From: Amblyomma americanum
Lineage: Eukaryota > Arthropoda > Arachnida > Ixodida > Ixodidae
Direction of reading: 5' to 3'
Length of the DNA: 64,000 bases
NCBI RefSeq assembly: GCF_052857255.1
Contig: NC_135505.1
Span: 40,633,864 to 40,697,863 of the forward strand
Below the pieces are notes generated by a model. It worked only from the letters and a program-made list of their open reading frames with translations, did not search any database and was not told where the DNA came from. Each line of letters opens with the position of its first letter. Position 1 is the first letter of the stretch. Shown here one piece after another: positions 35,167 to 44,990 of this stretch. The translations under genes and the position numbers were made by a program.

Positions 35167-35171
<5 letters not shown>
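34728..35171. mobile_element. Complete foldback element with nearly identical 141-bp arms
   Basis: Left arm 34728-34868 and right arm 35031-35171 are inverted copies that differ, by eye, only in T-run length and one base (TCAATGGG against TCAGTGGG). They begin TTTATGAAGGGAGCCAACAG and end CTTATAAAGCAGCAG. The loop of about 160 bp holds a tRNA-like sequence and a GTAAGCGAGCCTTGAGAGTG block. It is flanked right by an AT run of about 80 bp and left, after 40 bp, by another. Non-coding. This could be a DNA-type MITE whose loop gained a tRNA, or a tRNA SINE caught in a palindrome. Confidence 0.85.
34883..34955 (-). tRNA. tRNA-like sequence in the foldback loop
   Basis: 73 nt on the minus strand that folds as a cloverleaf. 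Acceptor GTCGCCG/CGGCGGC is fully paired with one GT pair. D arm GCTC/GAGC with AGTTGGTAA. Anticodon stem CCGGA/TTCGG with loop CGCGATA. T arm GTGGG/CCCAC with loop TTCGGTT. Box A and box B are good. Position 33 is G rather than the nearly universal U, so the amino-acid identity cannot be assigned with confidence and the RNA may not be a working tRNA. It ends at the discriminator A with no encoded CCA. Confidence 0.6.

Positions 35172-35249
<78 letters not shown>
35170..35249. repeat. AT dinucleotide microsatellite
   Basis: Alternating AT of about 80 bp directly at the right end of the foldback element. Confidence 0.95.
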
Positions 35250-35250
<1 letters not shown>

Positions 35251-35523
35251 TAGTCGAAGGCAACCGAATTTGAACTACACAAAATATATAAACTGTGGTT
35301 GCCATACATATATACATGATACATGCATACATGTATGCAAGCACATTCTATATGTTTTGAGTGTGTACTTGTCGTAACGTTAAAAGAAAAATGCACACAG
35401 CTGATATTATATGATGATGTATTTTAAAAATGTAAAGCAAACTGTACACGTTCCCACAGGCAGGATGAAAACTACGTCAAATTTTCACAATATCGCAGCA
35501 ATATTTATCTCACACAGAGCCAC

Positions 35524-35735
35524 AGCTTACACCAAAAAGCAGCACAGGTTGGCGGTAGGCTCATAAGAGGTACAAAAATTTCACAGCACAGCTTGTCTGA
35601 TTGGCGCATAAAAGGTACAAAAGTCAAGCAGAACCTGTCTGGTTGGCATAAAGGTACAAAAATATCACAGCACAGCCTGACTGATTGGCTCATAACGGGT
35701 GCAAAAATGGCGCAGCATAGTTTACACATTTATAG
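35524..35735. repeat. Minisatellite, about 45-bp period
   Basis: Four to five diverged units with GGTACAAAAA (at 35569, 35614, 35653 and, as GGTGCAAAAA, 35699) followed by CACAGCACAGCCTGACTGAT-like sequence. The periods are about 45, 39 and 45 bp. The minus-strand open frame over it is a product of the repeat (LCC-x-IFVP repeated). Confidence 0.8.
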
Positions 35736-36039
35736 AAAATCTCCAGGGTATTAAATCACAGTCATTGTATACATTGCAGTAATTGTTGCATGGTGATAAT
35801 TAGACCTTGAAACTGCTTTTCACATAGATACCAATATCACAGCAATTTTTTTTCCCGCACAGAACTGCAGTGAACTCCACACAGTAAATGTAGCACAGGT
35901 TGGTTTTATGGATCTAAATAGCTATAAAAATACCACACAATGAGAAAAATTTGGTTTGAAAGCAATAGCTAATAAAACAATTATGAAATAAAAGATAAAT
36001 TTCATGGCGCATATCAGACTGCGAAAGATTATAGTGCTT

Positions 36040-36650
36040 AAGCGGCTATGACAGTGGCGGATAAGCAAGAACAGGATATGCAGCATAAGATACTAAAGCA
36101 CTAAAAGATAACTAAGGCAGTGACCTGAAATTAAGTGTCTGAAATGACCGCAGCCAAACGTATTGAAAATATCAACCAAAAAGTAAGAACTACAAGTAGT
36201 CCAGGTAGACTTACACTGCTTGCTACAGGGTCATGAAAGGTGGCAGGAGATAAGTATGCATAAAATATAAAAACAAAAGGTAAGGCATTGAGCAGAACAA
36301 AGAGTGCATGCTGCTAACCACTTCAAAATGAAAAAAAGGTTGAGTCCCATTAAAACTACACTTAAGCAATAAGCACACCATATACAAACGTAGCACGGTG
36401 ACTAGTGTACATGGCTAATGGTAGCACGAGGCATCAAACAAGAAAAGGTGAGGTAAAGACAAGAACAGAACTTAATAGACTGCTATCAATCAATATAAAA
36501 TAAAAACGATGTAGCCAATCTAGTAAGAGCTACAAATGAGCAATGAACACATCATTGGTTAAGCTGACAGTGGCAGAAGACATGAAATAGGAAAAGTTAA
36601 GGTAATGCCTAGATAAGCCATCACAAATAGACCTATCAACAATTTTAAAA
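36040..36650. repeat. Diverged tandem array, about 150-180 bp period
   Basis: Four A-rich units each show a GRCAGTGGCRGA-like start (about 36049, 36239, 36419, 36566) and about 50 bp later an AAAAGRTAAGGYAATG-like block (about 36102, 36277, 36442, 36591). The spacing shortens from 175 to 149 bp. Similarity is weak by eye. Confidence 0.4.
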
Positions 36651-36729
36651 ATCTAGTTAGCATCTGAATATTGCAAACAAAGGATGACATGACCGCTAGG
36701 AAAACTGGCACAAGTTACGTATTTGCAAA

Positions 36730-36767
36730 GAAACACAAAATGGGCACAAAATTGTGAGACCTTCACA
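36730..36767. repeat. 38-bp TSD, left copy
   Basis: Begins GAAACACAAAATGGGCAC and ends GTGAGACCTTCACA. Exact duplicate at 37359-37396. Confidence 0.9.
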
Positions 36768-37358
36768 TGGATGGATGGAAAAACTTTATTTTCGTCAGAG
36801 AGCATGTGTGGACGATTCCGTGTCAGATGGCCATCAACCCATGGCTGACGGCGACCTGGGTGGCCCCTTCCACGGCCCTGGTCTGGACGACCGGGTCTGA
36901 GCTGGCCAACACGGCCTCCCACTGCTCGAGGGAAGGATCACGCATAATGTCCGCCGGTGGCGGTGCTATGCTACAGCTCCATAATATGTGGTCATAGGTT
37001 GCCAATTCGTGACACCATTTGCACTCCGGCGGAATGTCCGGGTAGATTTTGCTCAATACGTATGGGTTGAAGAAACATCTAGTCTGCAATTGTCGCCAGA
37101 CGCATTCCTGCGCCTTCACCAATTGCTTGTCCGGGGGTGGGTAAATCCTCCGCTCAAGTCTGCAATGATTAGTAATGTCATGAAAGGATACCAGCCCATC
37201 TCTCGTGGACCTTCCCGGGACGTCCAGCTCACCTACTCGGCTGACGAAACCTCGAGCATTCATGTGAGCCGTCTCGTTCCCAGGGTTCCCAGAGTGTGCA
37301 GGTACCCAGACAATTTCCGTCTCCGTAATCCCTCGCTCCATGGCCCGATTCAGCAACC
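36768..37358 (-). mobile_element. 5'-truncated retrotransposon tail with 38-bp TSD
   Basis: 591 bp between perfect 38-bp direct repeats. On the minus strand it contains the end of an RNase H domain, a C-terminal zinc finger, AATAAAG near 36790 and a CCAT-repeat tail (TCCATCCATCCA). RNase H plus the zinc finger indicates an I-superfamily or related element that is not the same family as the one at 5.7-11.6 kb. The exact TSD points to a recent insertion. Confidence 0.88.
36823..37358 (-). pseudogene. C-terminal part of ORF2 (RNase H end and CCHC finger)
   Basis: Open without lesions through the whole truncated element to a stop at 36823. WVPAHSGNPGNETAH is the last RNase H motif (the usual D of NExAD is H here). 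About 100 residues later comes CKWCHELATYDHILWSC, a CX2CX7HX4C finger like that of the 6.1-kb ORF2. The final residues are EQWEAVLASSDPVVQ and VSHGLMAI. The frame continues upstream into the TSD and flank only by chance. Not a functional gene because RT and endonuclease are absent. Confidence 0.8.
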
Positions 37359-37396
37359 GAAACACAAAATGGGCACAAAATTGTGAGACCTTCACA
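37359..37396. repeat. 38-bp TSD, right copy
   Basis: Exact duplicate of 36730-36767. Confidence 0.9.
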
Positions 37397-37860
37397 AAAT
37401 TCAAATGGGTACAAAAAACTACTTAGGGGCAGCAACATCGGCCAGTTTTGATGCAAGATGCCGTCCAAATACCTTCAATCTTTCACATCAGCTTCACTCC
37501 TGGCTGGCAGTGCTCCAAAGTTGATAAAGTGAAGGAATAAGTCTGAAAAGATGGGCAAAAATGATTGTATTATAATGTGCAAAAATGTTTTGTTTCTTTT
37601 TCTAATGGCAAACCTGGACTTTGTGGCGTTAAAAACTATGCTCTACCAGCCTTAAACTCTAGTCAGTAACAAGCCGACCCAAGCAGTCTCATGTGGGGAG
37701 GTATGTTGATCAGGAAATAACCTTAGCCAAACCTGCAACAACCTGAGGCCTAAAATTAATAAAGAAATCATGTTTTTGATAATCATTGAATATAAGCAGT
37801 AGTATATGGTGCTGTGCCTTATTCTCCACCAAATCTAGAGCTCCAGTTGTAGTTTTTATT

Positions 37861-37912
37861 CACCATCATCAGCCTAACTACGCCCACTACAAGGCAAAAC
37901 CCTCGCCCATGT
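37861..37912 (-). mobile_element. Very short RTE 3' tail
   Basis: CACCATCATCAGCCTAACTA, then CGCCCACTACAAGGCAAAAC and CCTCGCCCATGTTTC, matches the last 50 bp of the RTE at 16.4 kb on the same strand. A minimal 5'-truncated insertion or deletion remnant. Confidence 0.65.
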
Positions 37913-37929
37913 TTCACATACCTTTCAAA

Positions 37930-38146
37930 GCTAATATTACATTGGCCTTTCAAAGCTTCAAGTTTTTTCTTGTCCAAACCTGGCTTTGGTGGGCCCTTTG
38001 TCCTGTTTGATGTCTTTCCCGTTACACTTCTGTTTACAAAGCCAGCAGACGACAAAATGCTAGTTGCTGCCTCCCGGATAAACACATAATCATTCCGCGC
38101 CTTCATAATTGTGTTGAAGTCGCAGGACGACAAGTGCACACGCTGA
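37930..38146 (-). CDS. Candidate BEN-domain exon
   Basis: Minus strand. An acceptor (tatattag, first exon base 38146) opens a frame QRVHLSSCDFNTIMKARNDY, VFIREAATSILSSAGFVNRS, VTGKTSNRTKGPPKPGLDKK, ending KLEALKG at about 37945. This fits the BEN pattern FVREAAxxxxx-xxxNRSVTGKxSNR-PxLDxxKLxAxxG. BEN domains bind DNA or mediate protein contacts, and in tick genomes they occur at the end of proteins whose N-terminus looks like the exons at 31.5-32.6 kb. Here the BEN exon lies upstream of those exons on the same strand, so it cannot be the end of that same gene. A possible donor is GAAAG|GTATGTGA at about 37920, near a repeated GCTTTGAAAGG. Confidence 0.55.
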
Positions 38147-39144
38147 CTAATATATACCTATAATAATAAAAAAACCATAAGGGCTACTCAGATTGCCATG
38201 GCTGTACTTTGCATTTGAGCCGGTTAGCTAATTAGAGGAAAAAGGAAGTAATAGCTAAGCAGCAGATTCTTGTCCATCATTTTATTCGAAAAGGGTTTGT
38301 TGGGGAGAAACCTGGCTTGAATTCGTTTCTTGTTGAGGTTCAGAGCACGCTGCACCTAAAAAATTTTAAAAGAAAAATTAGAACAAGTTAGATTCTTCTC
38401 AGTCATGTGAACACACATAAATGCTGCGCGTAAGATCCACTCTGATACAGCTATTTGCATTTGCTCCCTCATGAAATCATACATTGAACACCACTTTTAT
38501 TTTTTGAACTAGGGTCAGGGTACTGAAGGCCTAAAAGCAGACTGAGAGATGCAGTGTAACCTATTTATCTTGCATGTAATCAATGCAAGAAACCCTTTTT
38601 TGCACTGGTTTCACACTGCACAAGAGTTTGGCTTTACTCAAAATCCCATTCAAAAGATTCAAGGCAGCATGGGTGATTTAATGCACCAAAGTGCTTGTTA
38701 GTGATAACATGTCACATATTTGCTTTCCTGCCCTTCCTGATAGCCTAGTAATAAGCCAAATGAAAAACAGACAATGCTGGGTCATGATCGATAGGGATCA
38801 GAAGAAGAAAGCGGGCATGACCTTCAGTAACCAGTGAGTACGTGGCAACAACAAATTTGGTGCAGTTGTTCACTGGACTTCACTTTACGTAGAAGAATAT
38901 TTAATAAACAGCTTGAATTGTTTGAGACGGGTTTTTAATGTTTATTATTTCTTTCTTCACCTAAAATTGTCACCATGATGATGCATGTTTTGTAAATACC
39001 TTAGAGAAATTTTGTCGTGTTATCCACAAGCATGGCGAGGAAAACAGTATGAAGGAGACATTAGAAGGCTAGAAAGCACTTCTAAATTATCTTTTACTAT
39101 GACTGCCAACTAATTACTTATAAGCATACCCAGCAATTAGGGAG
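38147..39144. other. Unclassified region
   Basis: No supported gene. On the minus strand a pyrimidine-poor acceptor-like site near 38357 precedes about 45 open codons without recognisable motifs. Confidence 0.35.
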
Positions 39145-39325
39145 TATTTATTTATTCACATCCACCAAAACGCAGCCGTGCGGCCACAAAATTAAGCTAC
39201 ACAGCTTGCAAAAAATTTCATATTGAAAGAAAAATTCAACCTAGACCAGGGTTCGAACGTGGGACCACCGCATCACCAGAGCCATTGATCTACGAGATGT
39301 GCTATCCGAGATGGCTAGCATATGG
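39145..39325 (-). mobile_element. tRNA-derived SINE, second family
   Basis: On the minus strand: a tRNA-like head with TCAATGGCTCTGGTGATGCG and box B CACGTTCGAACCCTGG (about 39245-39260), a body with GTGTAGCTTAATTTTGTGGC and ACGGCTGCGTTTTGGTGGAT, and an AAATA-type tail at about 39148-39160. Different body from the Ruka-like copies. Confidence 0.65.
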
Positions 39326-39587
39326 TAGGGTGAGAGCAAATTGATCAATAAATCGACGTGGGAACAGCGTGTGTCAGGTGCTTGAATTTAATAAAATATC
39401 TAAAATATATTTCACCGCGTGTAGAGTGGAATGCAATTCATGGGCTTCTCTTTGTGGTGATGGCTCGGAACACTGCGCTGACCATGCGTGGCATTCTTTG
39501 GGAGGAGTAAAGCTAAACTAGCACACTGAATCAATTAACAATAGATTCACGGCTCTATTTGATTGGAAAGTATGCTTGCAGTGGTTG

Positions 39588-39690
39588 CGAAGTGGTTGCG
39601 ATCCACCTCGCATGCAGGAGGTGTGAGGTTCGATGCCCGGTGCTGCCAGGTACCCACCTATGATACAGTGGGTACAAGATTTTTTCTTAT
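39588..39690 (+). mobile_element. tRNA-derived SINE, third family
   Basis: Contains CCACCTCGCATGCAGGAGGT, box-B-like GAGGTTCGATGCCCGG, then CAGGTACCCACCTATGATAC and AGTGGGTACAAG. The same tail block, inverted, is at 54.24-54.36 kb. Confidence 0.6.
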
Positions 39691-39784
39691 AAAAAACATC
39701 ACATCTCCAACCAAAACGTTAAATTGAAAACCAACGCTTCATAGCCGGCTCAGGTCCTTCATTAGGGGCGACCGGCAGCCCGTA

Positions 39785-40505
39785 CAAGCCTAGCAGCAAA
39801 ACAACATCATGGCAAGACGGGAGAGTTGGTGATACATACTTCTGGGAAAATAGCGCGAAAGACAAGGATAGCAAAGAAAGGAAACAACAGGACCAGCGCT
39901 AGTGCTATAAAATAGGGGTTGTCTTTTCAGCTCCTAAAAACTTAAAAGGGTGCGTGCTATTGTGGAAAGGCTGAAAAACAAAATGAATCCCAAAGTACTT
40001 GTGGGATCAAACATAAAACTATGTATGCTCCATGCTCTGAAGGAGTTGTTTATAAAATTCCTTTTTCCTGCGGACAAGTCTATATTGTTCAGACGGGTCG
40101 TTGTATTAACACGCGACTAACTGAACATACTGATGCCTTGAAAACCGATAAATATACTAATCTAATCGAACATGTTACAGGCTGCAAATCTTGCTTCCTT
40201 ACTTTCTATCACAGTATGGTAATGTACAGTCACACAACACAATTAACCAGACAAAATATGGAGGCATTTTGAATAAAGAAGAAAGCTAGATTGTGCGTTA
40301 GCAGCCCGTCTATATCCGTGCATGACAGTGAGGTTCGTTTCCTTGGTTCCACGTAGCTACACGTGTTTGTTTTGATTTCTTGATTGTTTGCCTAGCTTCT
40401 TTATAATCCTTGCTTCCTGTCAATAAACCTTTAGTTGTGATATAGCTCTGGCCCTGTTGTTTCCTTTCATGTCTGTCCTCGTCTTTAGCATTTTTTTCCA
40501 GTAGA
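39785..40505 (-). mobile_element. Penelope-like foldback insertion
   Basis: Inverted arms at about 39838-39907 and 40434-40504 share GGAAACAACAGG and an AAAGACRAGGAYAG-type stretch. Outside the left arm only, a single-copy tail is present (minus strand: ATCACCAACTCTCCCGTC and on to about 39785), so the insertion is oriented to the left. The middle carries a plus-strand endonuclease fragment. No convincing TSD was found. Same architecture as the pair at 22.9-25.8 kb, but of another Penelope family. Confidence 0.7.
40021..40272 (+). pseudogene. Penelope-like GIY-YIG endonuclease fragment
   Basis: Reads EGVVYKIPFSCGQVYIVQTG with RCINTRLTEHTDAL, the GIY-YIG core (VYK and YIV, the glycine of YIG replaced by Val) and the conserved RCxNxRLxEH. 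Then TGCKSCFLTFYHSMV and a stop at 40272. RT is absent. The family is distinct in sequence from that at 23-25 kb. Confidence 0.8.
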
Positions 40506-41973
40506 TGGAGTTGTGCAGTTTATTATAAGACTTACACTTGCATGTAGCATTTGAAGACTGCAGTAATTCTTTAGAAAATTGTTCATGGGACCTACAAAAA
40601 GTATGGGTCAGGCACCTTTCATGTGTTTCATATTAGAACGTAATGTTTAATGAGAGGTTTTATTGAGTATTTGTCCACTAGAGGTATGCCTGTTTTGAAT
40701 AAAAGGGGGATGCTTTCTATCTGCGAATGTGAGATTCTTTAATATATTGAACTTAGGAACAACTTCCTGAGGCACTCTTCTGGAAGCCATGGGCACAAGG
40801 CGATATCATTCACAAGTGTGCTGTCTTCACAAGCTGGTAAGCTAATCGCAGAAGTGTAAAAGCTAGCGGTTTGCACTGGTAGCTTGTGCTGCTATGACAG
40901 ATATTTGTTTTCAAGTGTATTTATATTGTTTTGACTGAGAGTGTGGCTGGAGATTACTATTTTCTAAGTCTGTGGCAACACTACCAACGCGTTAAAAATG
41001 TAGCAGCTAACTTGCAATAAGTTGCTTGCCATCAGCATTTGTAAAAGTACTGAAATATCTTGCTGAACGGCATGCTTAAAAGTGTATTGCTTGTTTCTAT
41101 TTCTCTGCATATAAGTTGATGCTATGCTTCTAATGTTATTGTTGAGGCAGTTTAAAGGTTTGTAAACTTGCATAGAGCTATTTGTGCACTCGCAGGTTTG
41201 CACCAATTATCAATATTTTTTCCAAATGTGTGGCTGTATTTCCAAACGTTAAGGTGCTCAGCTTGTGTGCAGCTACTTTATTATGCTGGTGTTTACTTAT
41301 GCCTTTCTAATGAAACATTTGCTGAACAGTCATGTACAACTTGCACTCGATCGAAAGCAATTTCGTGTTTACCACCAGATATGAAAATAGCATGGAGTGT
41401 CATACTCTTTTCATATCATGCATCAAAATTGATATCCAAGTTTTTTTTGTGCGTAAATTTTAAACTTTGCAAGAATGAGCACTTTCGTGATTTTATCAAT
41501 CAGGACTTCTATAACCAGCTCTACAAACACGGCAAAACTAGAGATCATCACATTTCAGAATGTCAAATATATGCAATAAATTCTTCTGGGGCATCTAACG
41601 GTGGTCCACAAACAAGTGCTGTAGCAGTGAATACCTTCCACATTCGAGGAGTGTCAGTCTGTTATGCACTAATATAGGATGCACATATATATATATATAT
41701 ACGTATAATAATACTACTAGCCAAATACACCCATACACTATGAGCCATTGGCAAATAAAACTTCATTCTGTTTAGTAAAAAATCCTATGGGACTTGATGC
41801 ACATACTCCTGAAGGCAATATAAATATTTATGGGTCAAATAGAGACAAATCTGACTTCTCAAACCCCCTATTAGACCTAACGAGATTCTTACGGGACCTG
41901 TAGAATTTTCTATTCTACCTGTAGAAATTTGTCAGAATTGTCCCGAGGAAAATAATGTGGCTGCCTGCTGTAT
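40506..41973. other. Unclassified AT-rich region
   Basis: A plus-strand frame of about 170 codons (41168-41677) starts only at a TTG and has no recognisable domain, so I do not call it. A TA run lies at 41686-41701. Confidence 0.4.
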
Positions 41974-42240
41974 TGACTGCAGATACCAAATTTCGGCTGC
42001 ATATTTTATTCTCGTTAGCGATGCGCAATACATTACAGCTATGTAGTAAATCAAAACGATGAAGGCGTGATTACACCGCAGAATTTTCATTCCTAGCATC
42101 ACCAGTACTGAACTTGCACGACGTGCCCTTTTTTTCTCACTCCACTGTTGAAACCGAAACAGGTGAATGGCAAATGCCAAAAGGTGATCAGTGTATAATA
42201 ATAGATCATTCCAAAGAAGAAAACACGCAACCGAAAGCTT
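41974..42240. mobile_element. Partial copy of the 27.4-kb foldback repeat family
   Basis: GACTGCAGATACCAAATTTC at 41975 matches the left-arm start, AAACGATGAAGGCGTGATTA at 42054 matches the core, and TGTTGAAACCGAAACAGGTG at 42145 matches the inner arm. Interrupted on the right by an RTE fragment. Confidence 0.55.
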
Positions 42241-42246
42241 TCTATC

Positions 42247-42575
42247 GATCATCATCAGCCTCACTAAGCCCACTGCGAAGGCCTCACCCGTGCCTCTCCA
42301 AATAACCCTGTCCTTTGCCGGTTGCGCCGCCCAATTGCTGGAAATTTGTTAACCTCATCCGCCCCTTCTAACCTTCTGCTGCCCCCAGCTACACTTACTT
42401 TCTCTTGGAATCTACTACATAACCCTTAAGAACCAGCGGTTATCTTACCTGCGCATTACATGGCCGCCCAAGCCCATTTCTGATTCTTGATTTCGACTAT
42501 AATATCACCAACCTGCGCTTGTTCCCCCACCCACTCTGCCGCTTCCGGTCTCTTTTACGTTACACCAATCATTTT
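42247..42575 (-). mobile_element. RTE 3' fragment
   Basis: About 330 bp of the RTE end: ATCATCATCAGCC tail, AACCTTCTGCTGCCCCCAGC, TACACTTACTTTCTCTTGGA, AACCAGCGGTTATCTTACCT. Closer to the 16.4-kb copy than the fragment at 28.8 kb is. Coding frame broken. Confidence 0.8.
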
Positions 42576-42844
42576 TACACATTGTGAACAAATATAACCA
42601 GCAGAAGGACGCAGACAGACACACAGAACGACGCTGGATTTTTTTATCTTGCCTTTAAAAAAAGCTATCTATATATTCCTTTAAACACAAGCGCTACTGC
42701 CTATAGTGTACTACCAGGGTCAGGAAAAGAACCATAAGTAGACCAGTGATACGAAAATTGCTTTTTCAGGGAAGGAAAGCGCAGTATCTGTCTCAAATCT
42801 ATGTGGATACTTGCACCGCGCTGTAAGGGAAGATAGGAAGGTTG

Positions 42845-43035
42845 GGGTGAATGAGGCGCCGTAGTGGAGGCCTCTGTAATAATTTAGACTACCTGCGGAC
42901 GTTCATCATGCATTGATGCCGTTTTGTGTTTTGCTCTCATCGAAACACAGCCACCTCAATCGGGCTGGAACCTGGGTACTCCTGTTAGTAGCCGAGCGTC
43001 TTTACCACTGTGTCGCCTCAGCGGTGGAAGTAGAC
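42845..43035 (-). mobile_element. Ruka-like SINE, diverged
   Basis: Plus strand: GAGGCGCCGTAGTGGAGGCC, a changed middle, then CATCGAAACACAGCCACCTC and a reversed tRNA-like head GTAGCCGAGCGTCTTTACCA, CTGTGTCGCCTCAGCGG. Same order as at 32.65 kb. Confidence 0.65.
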
Positions 43036-43870
43036 CAGTTACGGCGCAAAAAAGACAGAACTTCCGTACTTTTAACCACCACTCCATTAATTGTTTTTTA
43101 CGAACGTCTACCCTGGACATTTTTGTTGCCTTCATTTTTGCTGAACACGAGACCGTAGTGACACTGATCTGGCTGGCATCGACATACCAAAGCGCCTCAA
43201 TTGAATATATGTCCAGTCATATCTTCTGGGTATATTTCTTTTCGTATATCTGCGCGCTCTAGAGGCACCTTAATTCCAATCAGACAATAAGTACCGCCTT
43301 TCAAATTGTGATTTCTTGCTGCAGCTTCGCGGTCGTGCAGCAGACCACTACCTACGGTGATCGGCTGCACATCCATGAAAAGGCGACAACGTGCCCCTAT
43401 GATGTCGCGCCTTAGGCCATGTTGCACATATTGCAAGTTGCACAAAAGTGACCACAAAGTGCAATCGGTGTTCGGAACCTTAACAAAGAAGAATAAAAAG
43501 ACAGTGAGTTAGCTATATATAGCCAACCATTCTTGTGCTAAAAATGTTCAACAACATATGACAGTCGAGGTTCAGTGCATGCATTGGTGGGATGATCAAA
43601 TGTTGTGCCCAAAACTGCCCTAACGTGGGAAAAACACAGACTAGCACAAAACACATTCCTGTGTTTAAACTATCGCTTCCTATTTGTTTTGAGCAAAAAT
43701 ATTTTGTAGCAGTCGAGGTGGAAATTCATAAAATATTTTCGTGTGAATGTTAATTGTCTGTATATTAACCTTGAGATGATGTTCAGTAATCACCGAGCGC
43801 CGTGTAGAAAAGCTTGAGTAGAAGGAAAGAATGAGACGGTTTCCAGCGTCCAAATATAGACTGTCCATCC
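43036..43870. other. Unclassified region
   Basis: No supported gene. Confidence 0.4.
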
Positions 43871-44000
43871 ACGTTTAAGGATCTTCCGACTTCATTTCGG
43901 GGATAGGCCAATCAAATTCAAGTTTTCCAAGTTGGCAGGAGCGACATAAATACATTGTGACGCACCAAAATAGACATGCAGGCATTCCGCATAACGCTCT

Positions 44001-44104
44001 CCTTCTTCTTCTTCTCCTTGGTAAGCATGGCACATACCCACGCTGGGGGACAGGGGGATTGGCCCCTTCTTCTTCTTCTTCTCCTTAGTAAGCATGGCAC
44101 ATAC
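44001..44104. repeat. Duplicated 38-bp block
   Basis: A CTT-rich block followed by GTAAGCATGGCACATAC occurs at about 44001-44037 and 44066-44104, in the 3' flank of the retrotransposon fragment at 44.3 kb. Confidence 0.75.
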
Positions 44105-44324
44105 GCAGGCGGATTGGACAAGGTTCAGTAGATAATCCCAATAAGACATTTGCGCGGGGAAAAATAGGCGTGAGGAGATTAAATCCATATAAAAATTGGA
44201 ACAGTCAAATGCATTAAATAAATATAAATTACCAGGAATAGAATCGAGCATTCTTGGACATGCGCCAAAATTTTGTATACACCTAGCAAGGTAATCGATC
44301 AGTTGCACTTATGCAATCATGAAG

Positions 44325-44990
44325 CTAGCCGCAGACACTGCTTAACGGGAATTCCTTTGCGCTCGCACCGAACGAAAGAATAACTGGAAGAGACAGTGGG
44401 AGTCCTAACCTCGAAAGAGGGACCTCCAAATACTGTTTTCTCTCAACTGCGAACCGCCGGCAAGAGAGGAGAAAATGATCTATTGTTTCAATTTGCCCAC
44501 ATGATACACAAAAGTTTGCCGCAGGAAACCCATATCTGCATAGGTACAAATTTAAGTGAGAAATTCTGCATCGCATAAGCGTCATTGACATCTCACAAAG
44601 CCTTGGATTACACCACCGGATATTCCATGGAAACTTTAAGTGGCTAAATTCCACGGTATTGAGCAAGGGATCACTCAGGTTGGCTGAAATATGTTGAAAG
44701 CGCTGGAAACGTGAAGTTTCTAACAGAATTAGGTGAGGAACGGGATAGATTGCAGGAGCGCTGAGAGCTGACCTTGGCAATAAATCAGCCACCTCGTTAA
44801 AATAGACGCCCGAATGCCCAGGTACCCAGACAAAGCGGATCTCACGCACTGTGCGCGGAACAAAAAACCTAAGCGAACGATTCAATAAAGATTTCCCCGA
44901 ATTTTTGAGAGAGACAATAACTGAAAGGCAGTCTGCAAGAATAGGAATCCGTTCTACATGCCTAGGAAGTTTGAGAAGAGACAAACCAAT
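44325..44990 (-). mobile_element. Retrotransposon fragment: RNase H and C-terminal finger
   Basis: Open minus-strand frame of 219 codons. ILADCLSVIVSLKN and IRFVWVPGHSGVYFNEVADL are RNase H motifs (D, then HSGxxxNExAD). RCRISHLN and CVSCGQIETIDHFLLSC form the C-terminal CX2CX7HX4C finger. Stop at 44325. No frameshift is seen, but RT and endonuclease are absent and the 5' side breaks off near 44990. A third I-type lineage, distinct from those at 6 and 37 kb. Its 3' UTR extends left to about 43900. Confidence 0.82.

Noticed and set aside
41168..41677. Plus-strand frame of about 170 codons
   Set aside because: Starts at TTG, the first in-frame ATG is far downstream, the sequence is AT-rich, and no domain is recognised.
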